From Gautieria morchelliformis (lineage: Eukaryota; Basidiomycota; Agaricomycetes; Gomphales; Gomphaceae), in the NCBI GenBank assembly GCA_015179125.1, contig WHVA01000024.1:310001-374000 (forward strand): a DNA stretch of 64,000 bases, written 5' to 3'. Shown piece after piece: positions 44,135-54,779 of this stretch. The notes below the pieces were generated by a model that was not told the DNA's origin, searched no databases, and saw nothing but the letters and a program-made list of their open reading frames with translations. How positions within the stretch are numbered: position 1 is the first letter of the stretch; each line of letters starts with the position of its first letter. Both the position numbers and the translations under genes were made by a program.

Positions 44135-46027
44135 ATGAGTCTTCTTCTTAATGGTCATGCTGCTGCTGTTCCTATCCCACCTAGTGGTCCTGACCAATCC
44201 AACCCACAAATTCCACGCCGCTTGTCACACTGTCCTGATTGCAAACGCAGCCTCGGTGATTTTGTGGTCTGCAAAGGGGCATCGACAGCAAGCAACCGCG
44301 GCCGAACTATGCAACTTGTAAGATCTCTTACTCATCTTTGTGATCATCTAGTCAAGCTAAGCATGATTAATTTAGTGTTCTAATCGATATTGTAACTATG
44401 CGATCTTCTATAGTGATGCGTACACTGTCTTTCAGCACGCAGAAGCCGTTGCAAAGTACTACAATGCTCATTCACCTGCCTATGCGCCTCCCCTTCTTGC
44501 CTTTCCTGCACCACATGCCTCTCATCCTCCCCTTCCTGCCCCTCTTGCTAAAACTCCCGCCAATCCTGTAGACAAATGTAGTGTCCTGGTATGTCAGACA
44601 AGGAACCCCCACAAGCGCAACTCCAAGTGTCTGTATGGTTGCTGCAGTGGCTGCTGTGACAAGGAATTTGAGGATACGAAAGTAGCCGGTACCTTTTGGA
44701 GAGAGTGCGCAGCACATATGAAGCGCACTAGACAACGGGATGGGCCAGTAAACCCTACGCTCGCTCAAACTCCTAGCATTCCTATTCTTTTGGTGCCCAA
44801 TCCTACAAGTCCTAAAGTGCAAGAAGATATCCCTATTCCTGCATGGTCTACTCCGCTCTCTAATAGCGGTCAGTGCCACCTTCTGTCATCAAGCATCAGT
44901 GATCTGTGGTCAGAAATATCAATGGCAGCACAGATACGCTCACAAGCAAAACGCGCGAGTCAGGTAGTGGTCCGTGACCTTAAGCAAGTGAGCCGAACAA
45001 ATGTCAACCTTATCATGTGGCACAGTGTGAGTCAATATCTTGTCATATGTGTACACTAGACCAACGGTTCACATAGGGAAGCCCTAAACCATACCGCTAC
45101 CGACTTCCTCTTCCTTCGTACCCTAATTTCTCTCTCAGTCTGGCACATAAGCTCGTGAATGAAATACTGATACATGCAGATGATGCCATAGAAACTTGGA
45201 TTCCAGCACACCAGCACTGGGAACAACATTCACTTGAAACTACACGAACAGTTCGAGAAAACGATCGGCTGCTTTATAAGCTTATTAGGACAGTGACCGC
45301 TACAATAGATGATAGCGCGTGCTTGGGCCTTGAAGAGGAGTTGAGTATACAGCACAGCTTAGGCAAAAGAAAGTGTCGCCTCGATGATCTTGTCTCCCCT
45401 ACGATCCCAAGTTCCACGGCCACACTATCCCCTTCGTCAAGCACCAGTTCTGCCCTTTCCTCCCCGCTTTTGGCATCTAGCCGTTCACCCACCCCTCATG
45501 ACAGAGCCTGCCTTTTCACTTTGACCTTGTTTCCAACCTCTCGCTCATCCACAACCTCCACTTCTTTGAGCCACAATTCGGGGATCTCTCCGCCACCTTC
45601 TAAACGCTTACGACCGTCGCCAGGTGATAATCTTTTGAAGAAGAATTTGAGTACAACCCGAGTTTGGCCACAAGATTTTCATGTGTCAGTCATTGACAAG
45701 GGCTTTGACTATATTGAATGTGGTCAGCAACAGCGTCGTCATCTCAAGACACTTTTTATGGAAGTTTTTCATCAGCCTGTTGTGCACTCAACATTCAACA
45801 TGCTGAGGAAATGGTATACGACGAAGGCTGATAATATGCTCAAATCGATCTTTATTGACTATGGAGAGTCTCCCGAGGGCCTTTGGCCTGCATTTACCAC
45901 AGCGTGTCGTGCTATCAGCTCCCCAGAACTACCTCAACCTTTGCTGGTAGTCAAGTCGGAGGATGATGATATCGTGGTTGTCCCTGACTCGCCTGCCATA
46001 AATCAGGCCAATTCTCACATCATATGA
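44135..46027 (+). CDS. Putative zinc-finger protein with C-terminal WPxDF domain, unknown function
   Basis: Three exons are proposed: 44135 to about 44320, about 44436-45030, and about 45141-46027. The N-terminus has CPDCKRSLGDFVVCKG and NRGR, resembling a GRF-like zinc ribbon that binds single-stranded nucleic acid. Exon 2 has a second cysteine cluster (CLYGCCSGCCDKEF, then C-x2-H) and ISDLWSEISMAAQIRSQAKR. Exon 3 has a charged helix (WIPAHQHWEQHSLETTRTVR), a long serine/threonine/proline linker, and a C-terminal module VWPQDFHVSVIDKGFDYIEC ... STFNMLRKWYTT ... GLWPAFTTACRA. That module is familiar from uncharacterised Agaricomycete proteins. It ends 12 bp before the MITE target site. It points toward the KDZ transposase and could be that transposon's second gene or an unrelated host gene. 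Confidence 0.55.
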
Positions 46028-46039
46028 ACTGAAACGTTG

Positions 46040-46438
46040 CACTGCAGGCATAGAAAGGTTTTCTGGTCTGAAAAACTGTCAAAAAACTGTAAAGATTTTC
46101 CAAATATTTTTAGTGTTTTTTATGTAAAAAAAACTATAATAAAATTTTGTGTTTTTATTAGAATTTGTCAAGCAAGAAAATTGTAAAAAAATTCAAAGTT
46201 TTTTTCATGGTTTTTTATGGGTTTCTTTGTGAAAACACAAAGAAACTTATAAAAAGACATAAAAAACCCTACAAAAAAATTTAAACTTTTTTACAATTTT
46301 CTTGCTCAACAAATTCTAACAAAAACACAAAATTTTATTAAAGTTTTTTTTACATAAAAAACACTAAAAATATTTGGAAAATCTTTACAGTTTTTTAAAC
46401 AGTTTTTCAGACAAGAAAACTTTTATATGCCTGCAGTG
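46040..46438. mobile_element. Fold-back MITE with CACTG ends
   Basis: The 399-bp sequence is a near-complete inverted repeat around a loop at about 46230. Ends are CACTGCAGGCATA and TATGCCTGCAGTG, and the trinucleotide TTG flanks both sides (46037-46039, 46439-46441). CACTA-type ends with a 3-bp duplication point to the CACTA/CMC superfamily. The interior is about 80 percent A/T and would fold into a long hairpin. It has no coding capacity. Confidence 0.78.
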
Positions 46439-46554
46439 TTGGTTGATTGCTATGGGCATGTCTCGAGGCTATATATTCTTGATGAGTAGCTACACTCCTT
46501 TCGTCTCTCTCTACATCTTTACCACTTGTTGTGTATGGGATACGTAGCATTATG

Positions 46555-48941
46555 CAAGTTCGCTTCCATTATTCTGACAGAGTAAAGCCTCCCGTGGGAT
46601 TAGATAGGGTGCATGTCCCGCACCTTCCAAATCCTTGATCAATGCCTGGTAACAATGTGCAATCATCTCATCCAAGAAGAAGTTGAATCTTTAAGTCAGT
46701 TATTAATAAATCTCACATATGTAGTCCTTTGAATATGCTCACCTCTTGGCACGCATCAATCGGGTAATTGCACGAAATCCACCAACCCACCTATTGACCT
46801 GCTCACATGCTGAAGAGTTAAACAACCATTTCCCTCAACCCTCATCCATCAGTTCAATCCAAAGTGCCGGGTTACAGTTTTGACCGCAAAATTCGTCTGC
46901 TTCAGCATGCTTATTCTTGTAGTAGTGGAAGACGTCGACCGGGAGAGCCACCTGGTCAAAGTATGTATCCTTCTCCTTTGCAAGCATTGCAGCCACTTTG
47001 CAATTATTGTCATACCACATCACATTGGGAAGAGAGTACTTTGTGGGAAAGAGCTTCTTCCAGAATAGCTTACAGAGAGCTTTAATTAGTACCGCAAAGA
47101 GACAGTGAAGTCCTAACATACCCGTACACTATTAGGACCCTCAGCACCATAAAATGTTGCCCTCCCCAATATTATACCACATGAACTGACACACAATTCT
47201 TCGCTATGTGTGCGCCGCCGGCCAAACCGTGCAAACACCTTGCGATGGCCCCCTTTAGGCTTCTCACTACAGGCTGCCATGTCTGGGGCCACATAGTCCC
47301 CGCTCTCATCAATGAGAACCTCTTCATCTTCATCGCTATCAGCCTCACCCAGCTCACTCATTGCTATTGGATCCACTGGAGGAGGGATTGAGTCTACCGG
47401 TGGGGGTATATTGTTCGGCAGATTTGGTACAAGCTGGTAGACACGTTCCATACGTTCTCGCAGTTGGAACATTGCAGTTCCACGTTCAATGTATTTCTCT
47501 TCTGCCTCACGATGCTGGCAGTTGGTACATGTACGGTACCCAGGCTCGAGAAATTCGCTGCACTGTTCAACAGCACATATTCTATCCTGAGTAGCATGTA
47601 GCAAGCAGAAGCGATGCTTGCTTGTTGGAAGGGGTTCCTTACAGTCATGTACGGCACAGCATGGGTGACCTAGTGAGACTCTATCGGTAACAACAGACCG
47701 GTACACAGCAATATGTCGACCGTTACAATCCTTGAGATGTTTTGTGCATAGGTTACAGGCATGATTCCATGCTGGCTGGCCTGTACCTGCCATTGCGATG
47801 TTTCGATTTTGAATAGCATCATACCATCGTATAGAGGGCTCGGCAGCCTTGTGTGGAACCTGGAGCAGGGGGTCATGGCTTTGATGCCAGGCCAGAAGCG
47901 CACTTATGGTAAAGGCTTCCCATACGTTCTTTCCATTCAAGGTACACTTAACTGTCCAAGATGATGGGAGGTCATCGTTCCAAGCAAGCTTCTGAGATCG
48001 AGCGTTATAAAGCCGAGAGCAATTCTGGCTTGATGCCCTGTTATAGTGGTATGATAAATCTGTTGAGAAAGAATGAAATACCAAGCAGCATACCAAGTCA
48101 TAAACATTTGATTCGTAAACTCTTCACATAAGTTGTGTTCTATAAACAGATGGGTGTTGATCTGGACCGCACTGACGGGGGAAGCTGGCTCATCAAAGGG
48201 ATAATAAGTACGGATGTTGTTGGCCACATAACAATTGTGATGATATCATGTACAGCAGCCTGATGCGCCATGAAAGTGGTAGCAAGTTAGACAGAAATAA
48301 AAATAAAATAATAACACATACTGCGGCAGTAGGTTGACGTGGTGTAGACAGGGAGTGGCCCATTAGATGAGGAAAACAATGTGGCCTGATGGGTTTCCGG
48401 CTCTCGTAGATCTGGTGCAGTGCCCACTGACGAACCTCTGTTCACAGAATTGTTTGGGCAATGCTGCATTAAGCATTTGTGTGTCGGTGGAAAAAAGTGA
48501 TAAATGCCTGCGAGAAATAAGGATCATTTGTGTTCGGACATAGGTAACGAGACATACCGATATTTTGGGGGATCCCAGACTCCAAGAACTTCGGCACAAA
48601 CAACGCTATATCCATCGATACAGCAAAGTTATGAGGACTCCAGGCTAGATCTCTGAGGCCTTTCCAGCACATATCAGCAGTTACCTCATCCATATCAAGA
48701 GGCTCCTTGACGAATTCATGGACCGAGGAAGGTAAACATTGCGGCGCTGCGCTGTGTGTATAAAAGCAGATTTTTGCGTGAATATAATTTGAGGTTTCAA
48801 GTGCCTGATTAAGGCTATATAGGTGAACATAACATCTGGATCCATGTCAAGCAGAGCCGGCAGGTGGCGACAGTGCTCGTATAGTTCTGCGAAGGACGGC
48901 ATACCGATGAAAGCTGCAAGGTTCGTTCGTTCCAAAGTCAC
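46555..48941 (-). CDS. KDZ transposase with CxC5/CxC6-type cysteine clusters
   Basis: Minus strand. The N-terminal part (48941-48660) reads NLAAFIGMPSFAELYEHCRH, then CWKGLRDLAWS, resembling the CxC5 region. The middle exon (about 48000-47130) has HACNLCTKHL, VSLGHPCCAVHDCKEPL, HRFCLLHATQDRICAVEQCS and GYRTCTNCQHREAEEKYIER, the CxC6-type cluster of basidiomycete KDZ proteins. The next exon (47119-46835) carries NVMWYDNNCKVAAM and DVFHYYKNKHAEADEFCGQN, core KDZ transposase motifs. Then come KWLFNSSACEQVNRWVGGFR and, after an intron, FNFFLDEMIAHCYQAL, ending near 46555. KDZ enzymes move large DNA transposons by a DDE mechanism. One stop near 46855 lies between ELMDEG and GKWLFN, and other joins need introns, so it is probably inactive. 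It converges on the zinc-finger gene. Confidence 0.8.
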
Positions 48942-49104
48942 GTGATATTGATACTAAGCAACGTGCGAGACATGTTTCATTTATTGAGCGCTATAGCCAC
49001 TTGGCTATAGCCAACTTCCCAGTAGGCGGCTTACTCTCTATTTTTTGGTAGAGTACACGGCGAGCTACATAAAGTTGAGACAGGAATGCATTGTGGATGA
49101 GACA

Positions 49105-49148
49105 AAAATATCTCTGACGCGGGACCAAAATATCTCTGACGCGGGACC
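49105..49148. repeat. 22-bp tandem duplication
   Basis: AAAATATCTCTGACGCGGGA plus two bases occurs twice in direct tandem (49105-49126, 49127-49148). It lies upstream of the BTB pseudogene in non-coding sequence. Confidence 0.85.
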
Positions 49149-49249
49149 AAAATGCTTCCGCGTTGAGACAAAAGCCCCAACGAGCCGTGATAACCAGGCT
49201 GTTTGGCGGAGACAGAATTGCTTTCCCACGAGACATTATTTGTTTTTCC

Positions 49250-49935
49250 ATATAATTCCCACGTCTAGTATGTCTCACTTTCATCTAGACAGTATAATTC
49301 TATCTATGGATGTCGGACAACTGGCGCATATTTTCCACCATATATTTGTTGGATATGCGAAAGTTACGCATGTCCAGTAAATATATGGTGGAGTCGGTTT
49401 CTAGTGCCGTTTTGGAAGCTCTCCTAGAGATATTCCCCGGATCCCCGAACAAATTGGACATGTGCGGGAGGCTTCCCGTATTTCTCTTTCAACAACTTGT
49501 TGAAAGAGAAGTGCTCATCAGCCGCTTGGACAAGGATAAGCCTTGAAGGCGTAAGCTCATCAAAGTGGCTCATGAAGCCAATGCCCGGATTCTGCGGCAT
49601 GCGTTAGATTTTGGACTTTGCAGCTGCCCGGCTTCTACGTGCCGCTGAGGACTCACCGCATCATCACTAAGATAGGTGGCGAGCATACTATGCTCGCTAC
49701 CTATGTTAGTGGAAAGGAGGAAATTACCTGGCAGCTTGCTTTGTGGACTTATAGAGGATCTCATGATAACGCGGCGGTCCTGTAAGTCCGCCATGTGAAT
49801 TGAGGCATGGAAGTCACTCGAAAGCACCAGCCACGCTAGATTGCGATTTGATTTGATGGGGAGCCAGATCCATCTTGTTGACACCCTCAGTGAGCCAGTA
49901 CGGACCAAGTCTCGTTGCATTACCTCGGTAGCATG
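49250..49935 (+). pseudogene. BTB/POZ-family gene relic (second-exon region)
   Basis: Aligns by eye with exon 2 of the BTB gene at 51346-52027. Shared words include TTTCATCTAGA at the exon start, AAATATATGGTGGA, TTTTGGA-GCTCT, CATGAAGCCAA/TATGAGGCCAA, TAGTGGAA-GGAGG and CTCATG-TAACGCGGC. The order is preserved but frames are broken, and a local GCGAGCATACTATGCTCGC hairpin appears near 49679. The first exon is not found upstream. It is followed by spacer repeat copy C, just as the intact gene is followed by copy D, so it is an older tandem duplicate. Confidence 0.75.
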
Positions 49936-49999
49936 CATTGATCGTAGTCACAGCAAAACAACTGTCAGAAAAATGACACTTGCACTAGGCCTATATGTA

Positions 50000-50225
50000 T
50001 GAAGTTGACCTCGTTCAATTATGATTACCATTTATTCTGGAGAGGCTGCGGACATTCGAGATGACTGTACTCCTGCAGCCCTACTCTGATCACTCGCACG
50101 GCGCAAGGCAAACTCAAGGTAGAAATGCCCCAGAACATGCAGATAGAGAAAGCAATCCACCAAGGCGCCGATGTGACAGAGGTGTGCGGACGGAGCGTGA
50201 CACTCAATGCTGGCCATGTCAGCTG
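50000..50225 (+). repeat. BTB-RRP42 spacer repeat, copy C
   Basis: Starts after TATATGTATGAAGTTGACC and runs through ATTTATTCTGGAGAGGCTGC to GTGACACTCAATGCTGGCCA. Close to copy B over its whole length. No RRP42 sequence follows. Confidence 0.8.
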
Positions 50226-50299
50226 GTGAGAGCACCAGCTTGTTGTCTAAATGTACCATCTTAATGTTTACCTGTTCATACAAGAAAACATATCAGCAG

Positions 50300-51030
50300 G
50301 ATCACAAGGAAAGTAACGATAGCGACTGACCTTTATCACCCCTCCCCGCTGCATGAGTGGCTTGCTAGGAACACATGGGATATTCATGGTCTAGAGGTAA
50401 ACAGCGAATGTTAGTAGTTGAGATCAACGCAACGAGGAGAATGGAGTCTTGCCTTTGATATGGCACCCAGAGATGCCGCACGAGGTGGGGGCAAAGACGG
50501 CTGCGAAGGAGTTGAGGCATTATTCAGAACCTGCTCCCGGATGTTTTCATAAGAGTGATGAGTAGATAAAGGAGAAGAATGCAGTGAAGCAAGATGAGTA
50601 GATAAAGGAGAAGAATGTAGTGAAGCAAGATGGAGAGGATGATGAAAAAAAAGGATTCAGGGATTGACTTTTGGCCTCCCTATTAGGCGACATATACACG
50701 TCATATGAGCGGATCTACAAAGGCTCCAAATGGTGGATTGAGCACATACATACCTGCTCAATTCACCAGGTGAAGCGATGCCCTCTGATGATGGAGGTCG
50801 AACGTTGTTCTGAAAGGAACGGAGGTATGTGGGTGCATATGGTATTTGGTCCGAAATGCCGGTCTTTCCGATAGTCTGGATTAATCAACTGCTGACCAAG
50901 CTCCTTCTCAGCTCGGATCGTTTGAACTTGTCACGGGTTCCTTATGTAAGGTAGTCTGCGCCTGTGACAACCGTGACATCGCGTGTTTCTCTCAACCTCC
51001 ACTTGACCGCAAACGAAAACGCGAACCATC
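50300..51030. promoter_or_regulatory. Upstream region of the BTB gene
   Basis: Contains a direct duplication of GATGAGTAGATAAAGGAGAA (about 50556 and 50598) and no convincing gene; small frames such as 50671-50874 show no domain. CT-rich sequence occurs shortly before the BTB start at 51031 (CGTGTTTCTCTCAACCTCCA). It probably includes the BTB promoter and 5' leader. Confidence 0.35.
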
Positions 51031-52027
51031 ATGTTTCCTACACCTACCAACCCGGTACGGACACGCAGCAAGCAGATGTGGATGGACGATGGAAACATGG
51101 TTCTGGCTGCCAAGGATGTCGTGTTTCGTGTCCACAGAAGCCAACTGGCTCGCCAATCAGTAGTTTTTACTGACATGTTTGTATCCTCTCCACGCGATGC
51201 AGAATGGTATGATGGAGTCCCCGTGTTTCGTCTGGAAGACAGTTCAGAAGATGTTCTTCAACTACTGCTTGCGTTATACGACAGCCCGTACGTCCAAATG
51301 CTATCTATATAATTCCCACGTCCAGTATGCCTCATTTTCATCTAGATGTTATACGTCTATGGATCTTACACAATTGGCGATTATCTTTCGGATGTCCACG
51401 AAATATATGGTGGATTCCGTGCGTAGGGCCATTTTGGAGGCTCTGCTGCAGAGGTTCCCCATCAAATGGGTCAAGATGCGGAAAGACCCCAGCATTTCCT
51501 TGTCGACAAGGCTGAATCTCATAGACATGGCTTATGAGGCCAACGCGCAGATTTTGCTCCCCGCCCTTTATTTTGGGCTTACCAGCTATTCCACTTCGGA
51601 TATTCTAGCTGCCCTGGGGGACCTACCGAGTTGTACACTCGCTCACTATTTTAGTGGAAGGGAGGCGATTGCATCGCAGCTTTCTGGACTGCTAGCGGAA
51701 CTCATGGCAACGCGGCTGTGCTGTAAATCCACTACTTGCGTGGAGGCATGGAGGGTAATCGGAAGCACCAGGCTCATTAACCTGGTGTTGAGTTTGGTTA
51801 ACGGCCCAATCTGTCCTGTTGAAACCCTGAGTGCCATTGAGGGCTCCTTGCTCGTCAGTGAAGCGTGTGGGCCTTGTCAAGGACACTCGAGGGCGGCCAT
51901 CAATGTCAAGGCGAGAGCCATATGGAACTCTCTACCGAAATTGTTCGGGTGGGTCTCATGGGACCTTCTACGACGCCGAGCCGGTACAGACCCTGTCTTG
52001 TTGGGGTACCTCGGGGACATGTATTGA
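51031..52027 (+). CDS. BTB/POZ-domain protein, two exons
   Basis: Exon 1 is 51031-51287 and exon 2 is 51346-52027, with a GTACGT donor and TCTAG acceptor. Splicing in this way gives a continuous frame of about 312 residues. Exon 1 encodes the BTB fold start, MWMDDGNMVLAAKDVVFRVH, then RQSVVFTDMF, VPVFRLEDSSEDVLQLLLAL and YDSP. Exon 2 continues AIIFRMSTKYMVDSVRRAIL, followed by a helical region (LIDMAYEANAQILLPALYFG, AHYFSGREAIASQLSGLLAE) and a C-terminal cysteine-containing part. This is the layout of the large Agaricomycete BTB family; BTB domains mediate protein-protein contacts, often with cullin-3 ligases, but the partner here is unknown. Relatives lie at 49250-49935 and 24457-24720. It is the most intact host gene in the window. 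Confidence 0.85.
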
Positions 52028-52044
52028 TCGTGATATGTTTGACA

Positions 52045-52290
52045 CTGCGTTAGGCCTATCTATATGTATGAAGTTGACCTTATGATTGCCATTTATTCTG
52101 GAGAGGCTGTGGACATTCAAGATGACTGTACTCTTGTAGCGCTACTCTGATCGCTTGAACGGCAAAAGGCAAACTCAAGGCAGAATGCTCCAAAACATGC
52201 ACATAGAGACAGCAATCCACTAATGTGCCCGTCTGACAGAGGTGTGCAAATGGAGCGCGACACTCAGGATCCAACTCCGCCTGGAGCCGG
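52045..52290 (+). repeat. BTB-RRP42 spacer repeat, copy D
   Basis: Begins at the BTB 3' end and extends through the common repeat to GGATCCAACTCCGCCTGGAG, the sequence that leads to the RRP42 start in copies A and B. Homology then stops at about 52288, before any RRP42 coding sequence. Confidence 0.8.
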
Positions 52291-52536
52291 TGAGAATCGC
52301 CTCGTGGCAGATCGTATGAAATTGACTCGCCGGGACAAATCCCAGGAGACATCTGCTTTCCTCGGATAACACTGCCTTCACGGAGCACTTGCACTGACTT
52401 TCGGCTCTGGATCGCTATTTTAATTCTGTGCAAACATTCGGTACAAACTTTCCGCAGCACAAAATCCTTCTCTGGCTTTCGGCCAACTAACTGGATGAAT
52501 TCTGCTGAGGTGTGCGAGCTTCTCTACTGCTACCGC

Positions 52537-52540
<4 letters not shown>

Positions 52541-52567
<27 letters not shown>

Positions 52568-53546
52568 TCCAATTTTTGTCTTTTGGGGCCGTGCCCTATG
52601 TAAGACGATGCGTACAGGTGTTCCGTCAACATGCTGTTTCTATCTATGCTCCCTTGTCTATCTCCGCAAGTGCCCCTTGGACTAGGTCCCGGGCTTGGCC
52701 GTGCTTGTGTAAAAGCGAGGTGGTTGTTCCCGCGCGCTGCGCGCGGGCGTGTTTTCCGTTCTGTCCTCTCCTCCTATTCTCTTCCCTCGGGCAGCGCGAC
52801 GTCGCCGAATATTTGCCTAAACCTTCCTGTTTCGTTCACGTACTGGAACAGCGGCGCCAATGCCTTCGGTTTGTTCAGTAGTGTGCTGACTGACCTTGCC
52901 CCCGCTTCAGCTTCCTCTCCAGCCTCCTCCTTTGCTCGCTGTATGTTGGACACCAGATCAGGAAATGGTGCACGGTTTCGTCTTCGCTGCGGCAGGTTGC
53001 GCACGTTGGGGAGTCGGCTTTTCCTATCCTGAAGAGGTGTCTTGCCAGCGGTACATGGCCCGTCCTCAGCTGCACTAGTAGTGAGCTTTGCCTTCTTGCC
53101 AGCCCGTTGCTGAGTCTTGCGTATGCTATGGATGGCATCGAGGGGTCGACCTTGTGTAAGTGCCGTGCTCTTGGTGACCTTGCGAACGCCTCTTTGGCTT
53201 GCGCTTTAAGGGCCTTGTGGTGTCTCTGCAGCTCCGCCGACCTGCTTTTTGGCATCTTGCCCCAGAGTATCTGTAGTTCGTGTCGTTCCTTGGTTGAGTC
53301 GCCCTTTGCTGCCTTTTTTGCTTCGCTGTCTGCCCGCTCGTTGCCCCTAACGCCCTTGTGCCCTGGCACCCACCTCATTGTGACCGTGGCCGTCTCGCCC
53401 CTCTCCCGTCTCATCTCCTCCACCTGCTTGTGCAACGCGTTGACTAGATACTGTCCCGATATGGCCCTCTCTTCTCTTGTTGTTTGTAGCGCGGCCTGGT
53501 TGTCTAGGCTCAACGTGTGCGCCCCACGGCCTTCCTCCCTCAACAT
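52541..53546 (-). mobile_element. 5'-truncated LINE (RNase H and C-terminal zinc knuckle)
   Basis: On the minus strand the element ends in a poly(A) tail, a T run at 52541-52566 on the plus strand. The 12-bp target duplication GCTACCGCGCTT lies at 52529-52540 and 53547-53558. The coding part (about 53545-52875) has LSLDNQAALQT and TMRWVPGHKGVRGNERADSE, the catalytic core of a non-LTR RNase H, then GHVPLARHLFRIGKADSPTC and CATCRSEDETVHHFLIWC, the C-terminal zinc knuckle of Tad/I-type LINEs. Endonuclease and reverse transcriptase are absent because of 5' truncation at about 1 kb, the usual outcome of incomplete target-primed reverse transcription. A GC-rich 3' UTR of about 300 bp precedes the tail. 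Confidence 0.88.
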
Positions 53547-53559
53547 GCTACCGCGCTTA

Positions 53560-54410
53560 GTGACCGTCTGCCTGTCGTTGCACTTCTGTCTAAATTCTGG
53601 ATCCTTACGCAAACAATATGATACTAGTAGTCATACATTTGTGCATTGTGCGGTATGTGACAAACACCGCTTGCCCACACCTTTCATCATCCAATTCTAC
53701 CACACCTCCTATACCCACCGGTACTTAGTATGTCGAATAACTACACATTAACCAACATAGTTCAACATTCCAGTAGAAAAATGTGTAGATATGTCGTATG
53801 ACGCATCCGACAACGACGAGCGGGGTCCTATAGCTGTTAGCCCGGGTCTTACCCAGACGACGCTCAACTCGAATGGACAGCCACATGTTAAAGCAGAGGC
53901 AGGAGGTGCTGCACCCGCTGTTCTATGTAGGCAGCTGTTCCATGTAGGCATGTATTCCATCATTAGCATCCTCACTTCCCTTGTGGGTGTTGTACTCTTC
54001 TGACTCTGCAGCACTTCTCGCATCGGATGTGTACAGCCTCGTCACGGTTACCGCAACATTATTTTTCGTTATTTTTCCTCGTCGAGTATGCCGGACGCAA
54101 GTGGTCATTGGTGCGTAGCGGCTCATACCACCCACTTCCCTTACCGTTCACTCCCCCCTGAATGAACTTATTTATATATATAATTTAGGATTACGTCGAG
54201 TAGTTTGGCTAAGTCCGATGCTCGAATAGGAAGTGGTCAGTGCTCACGACCTTACTCATTCTGAGACACGCATATATGTATGCGCATGTGTATAGTAGAA
54301 ATTTTCCCAGTGTCTATTTGCTGCCACTGGGAAGTAAGTGTACAACTTGTGTTACAAGATGTAAAGCTAACTAGCCACTGTAGTTTACAGCTGTTGGGGC
54401 AGGCAGCAGA
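53560..54410. other. No recognised gene
   Basis: A 70-codon plus-strand frame (53791-54003) begins MSYDASDNDERGPIAVSPGL and ends in a hydrophobic helix, LTSLVGVVLF. It is unassigned. The direct repeat ATGTAGGCAG / CCATGTAGGCATG occurs near 53925-53950. The rest is AT-rich spacer with a (TA)n tract near 54170. Confidence 0.3.
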
Positions 54411-54411
54411 T

Positions 54412-54535
54412 GCCGGCGGTTTGAATCATGTACAGCCTGCTGTAAAATACATGGGTGTGCAATTCAGGCGCCCATCCCTATGCCTCCACCTTCAGTTCAC
54501 CTGAGCATCCTGACTATGGTGCACGTGCACCATAG
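54412..54535. repeat. Single-unit relative of the palindromic satellite
   Basis: GCCGGCGGTTTGAATCATGT and ATACATGGGTGTGCAATTCA lead to one unit, TATGGTGCACGTGCACCATA. The flank is the same as that bordering the satellite at 20740-20880 and, inverted, at 24290-24430. Here only one palindrome is present, suggesting the unexpanded form. Confidence 0.75.
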
Positions 54536-54735
54536 GTGACATACATACCTTCACCTAGTTTCTTGAACATGATGCACTGCTGCACTCCAAATGTGGCACA
54601 GGCCACATTTTGTATCTCATTGATGTCGAATTTGATGAATCGTGGTGCAGTTTCTAACCCACCACTGTATTCAGAACAATTGAGGAACCAAGCTGAATCG
54701 CACACATTCTTCCTTGTTGTACAACCATCACCCAC
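54536..54735 (-). pseudogene. Aminoglycoside-phosphotransferase/kinase-like N-terminal fragment
   Basis: On the minus strand RFIKFDINEIQNVACATFGV and CIMFKKLGEG resemble the start of the fungal APH-type kinase family (RF-x-FD, then a K-LGEG nucleotide loop). A GTATGT donor follows at once, and the satellite-like palindrome lies in what would be the intron. No later exon is recognised. The call rests on about 35 residues. Confidence 0.35.
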
Positions 54736-54779
54736 TAGTGTACTTGAAGAACTCTACTTGTTTAGACTTTGTGACTGAA

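Larger units (their letters stand above)
43975..49015. mobile_element. Candidate KDZ transposon (tentative limits)
   Basis: Near 43980-44030 the words CTGGG, GGCTATAGCC and CCATAGCCAAC occur. Near 48995-49025 similar words occur in the opposite sense (CTATAGCCACTTGGCTATAG, then CCCAG). Between them lie a zinc-finger gene (+) and a KDZ transposase (-) pointing toward each other. The match of the ends is short and imperfect and no target duplication was confirmed, so the limits are a proposal only. Confidence 0.32.

Noticed and set aside
44135-46027. TET/JBP dioxygenase, a known passenger of basidiomycete KDZ elements
   Set aside because: No HxD..H iron-binding pattern or arginine signature can be found in the frames.
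50032-50283. Conserved minus-strand frame in the BTB-RRP42 spacer (also at 24884-25162)
   Set aside because: Conservation is explained by recent duplication; copies A and D do not keep the frame and no domain is recognised.
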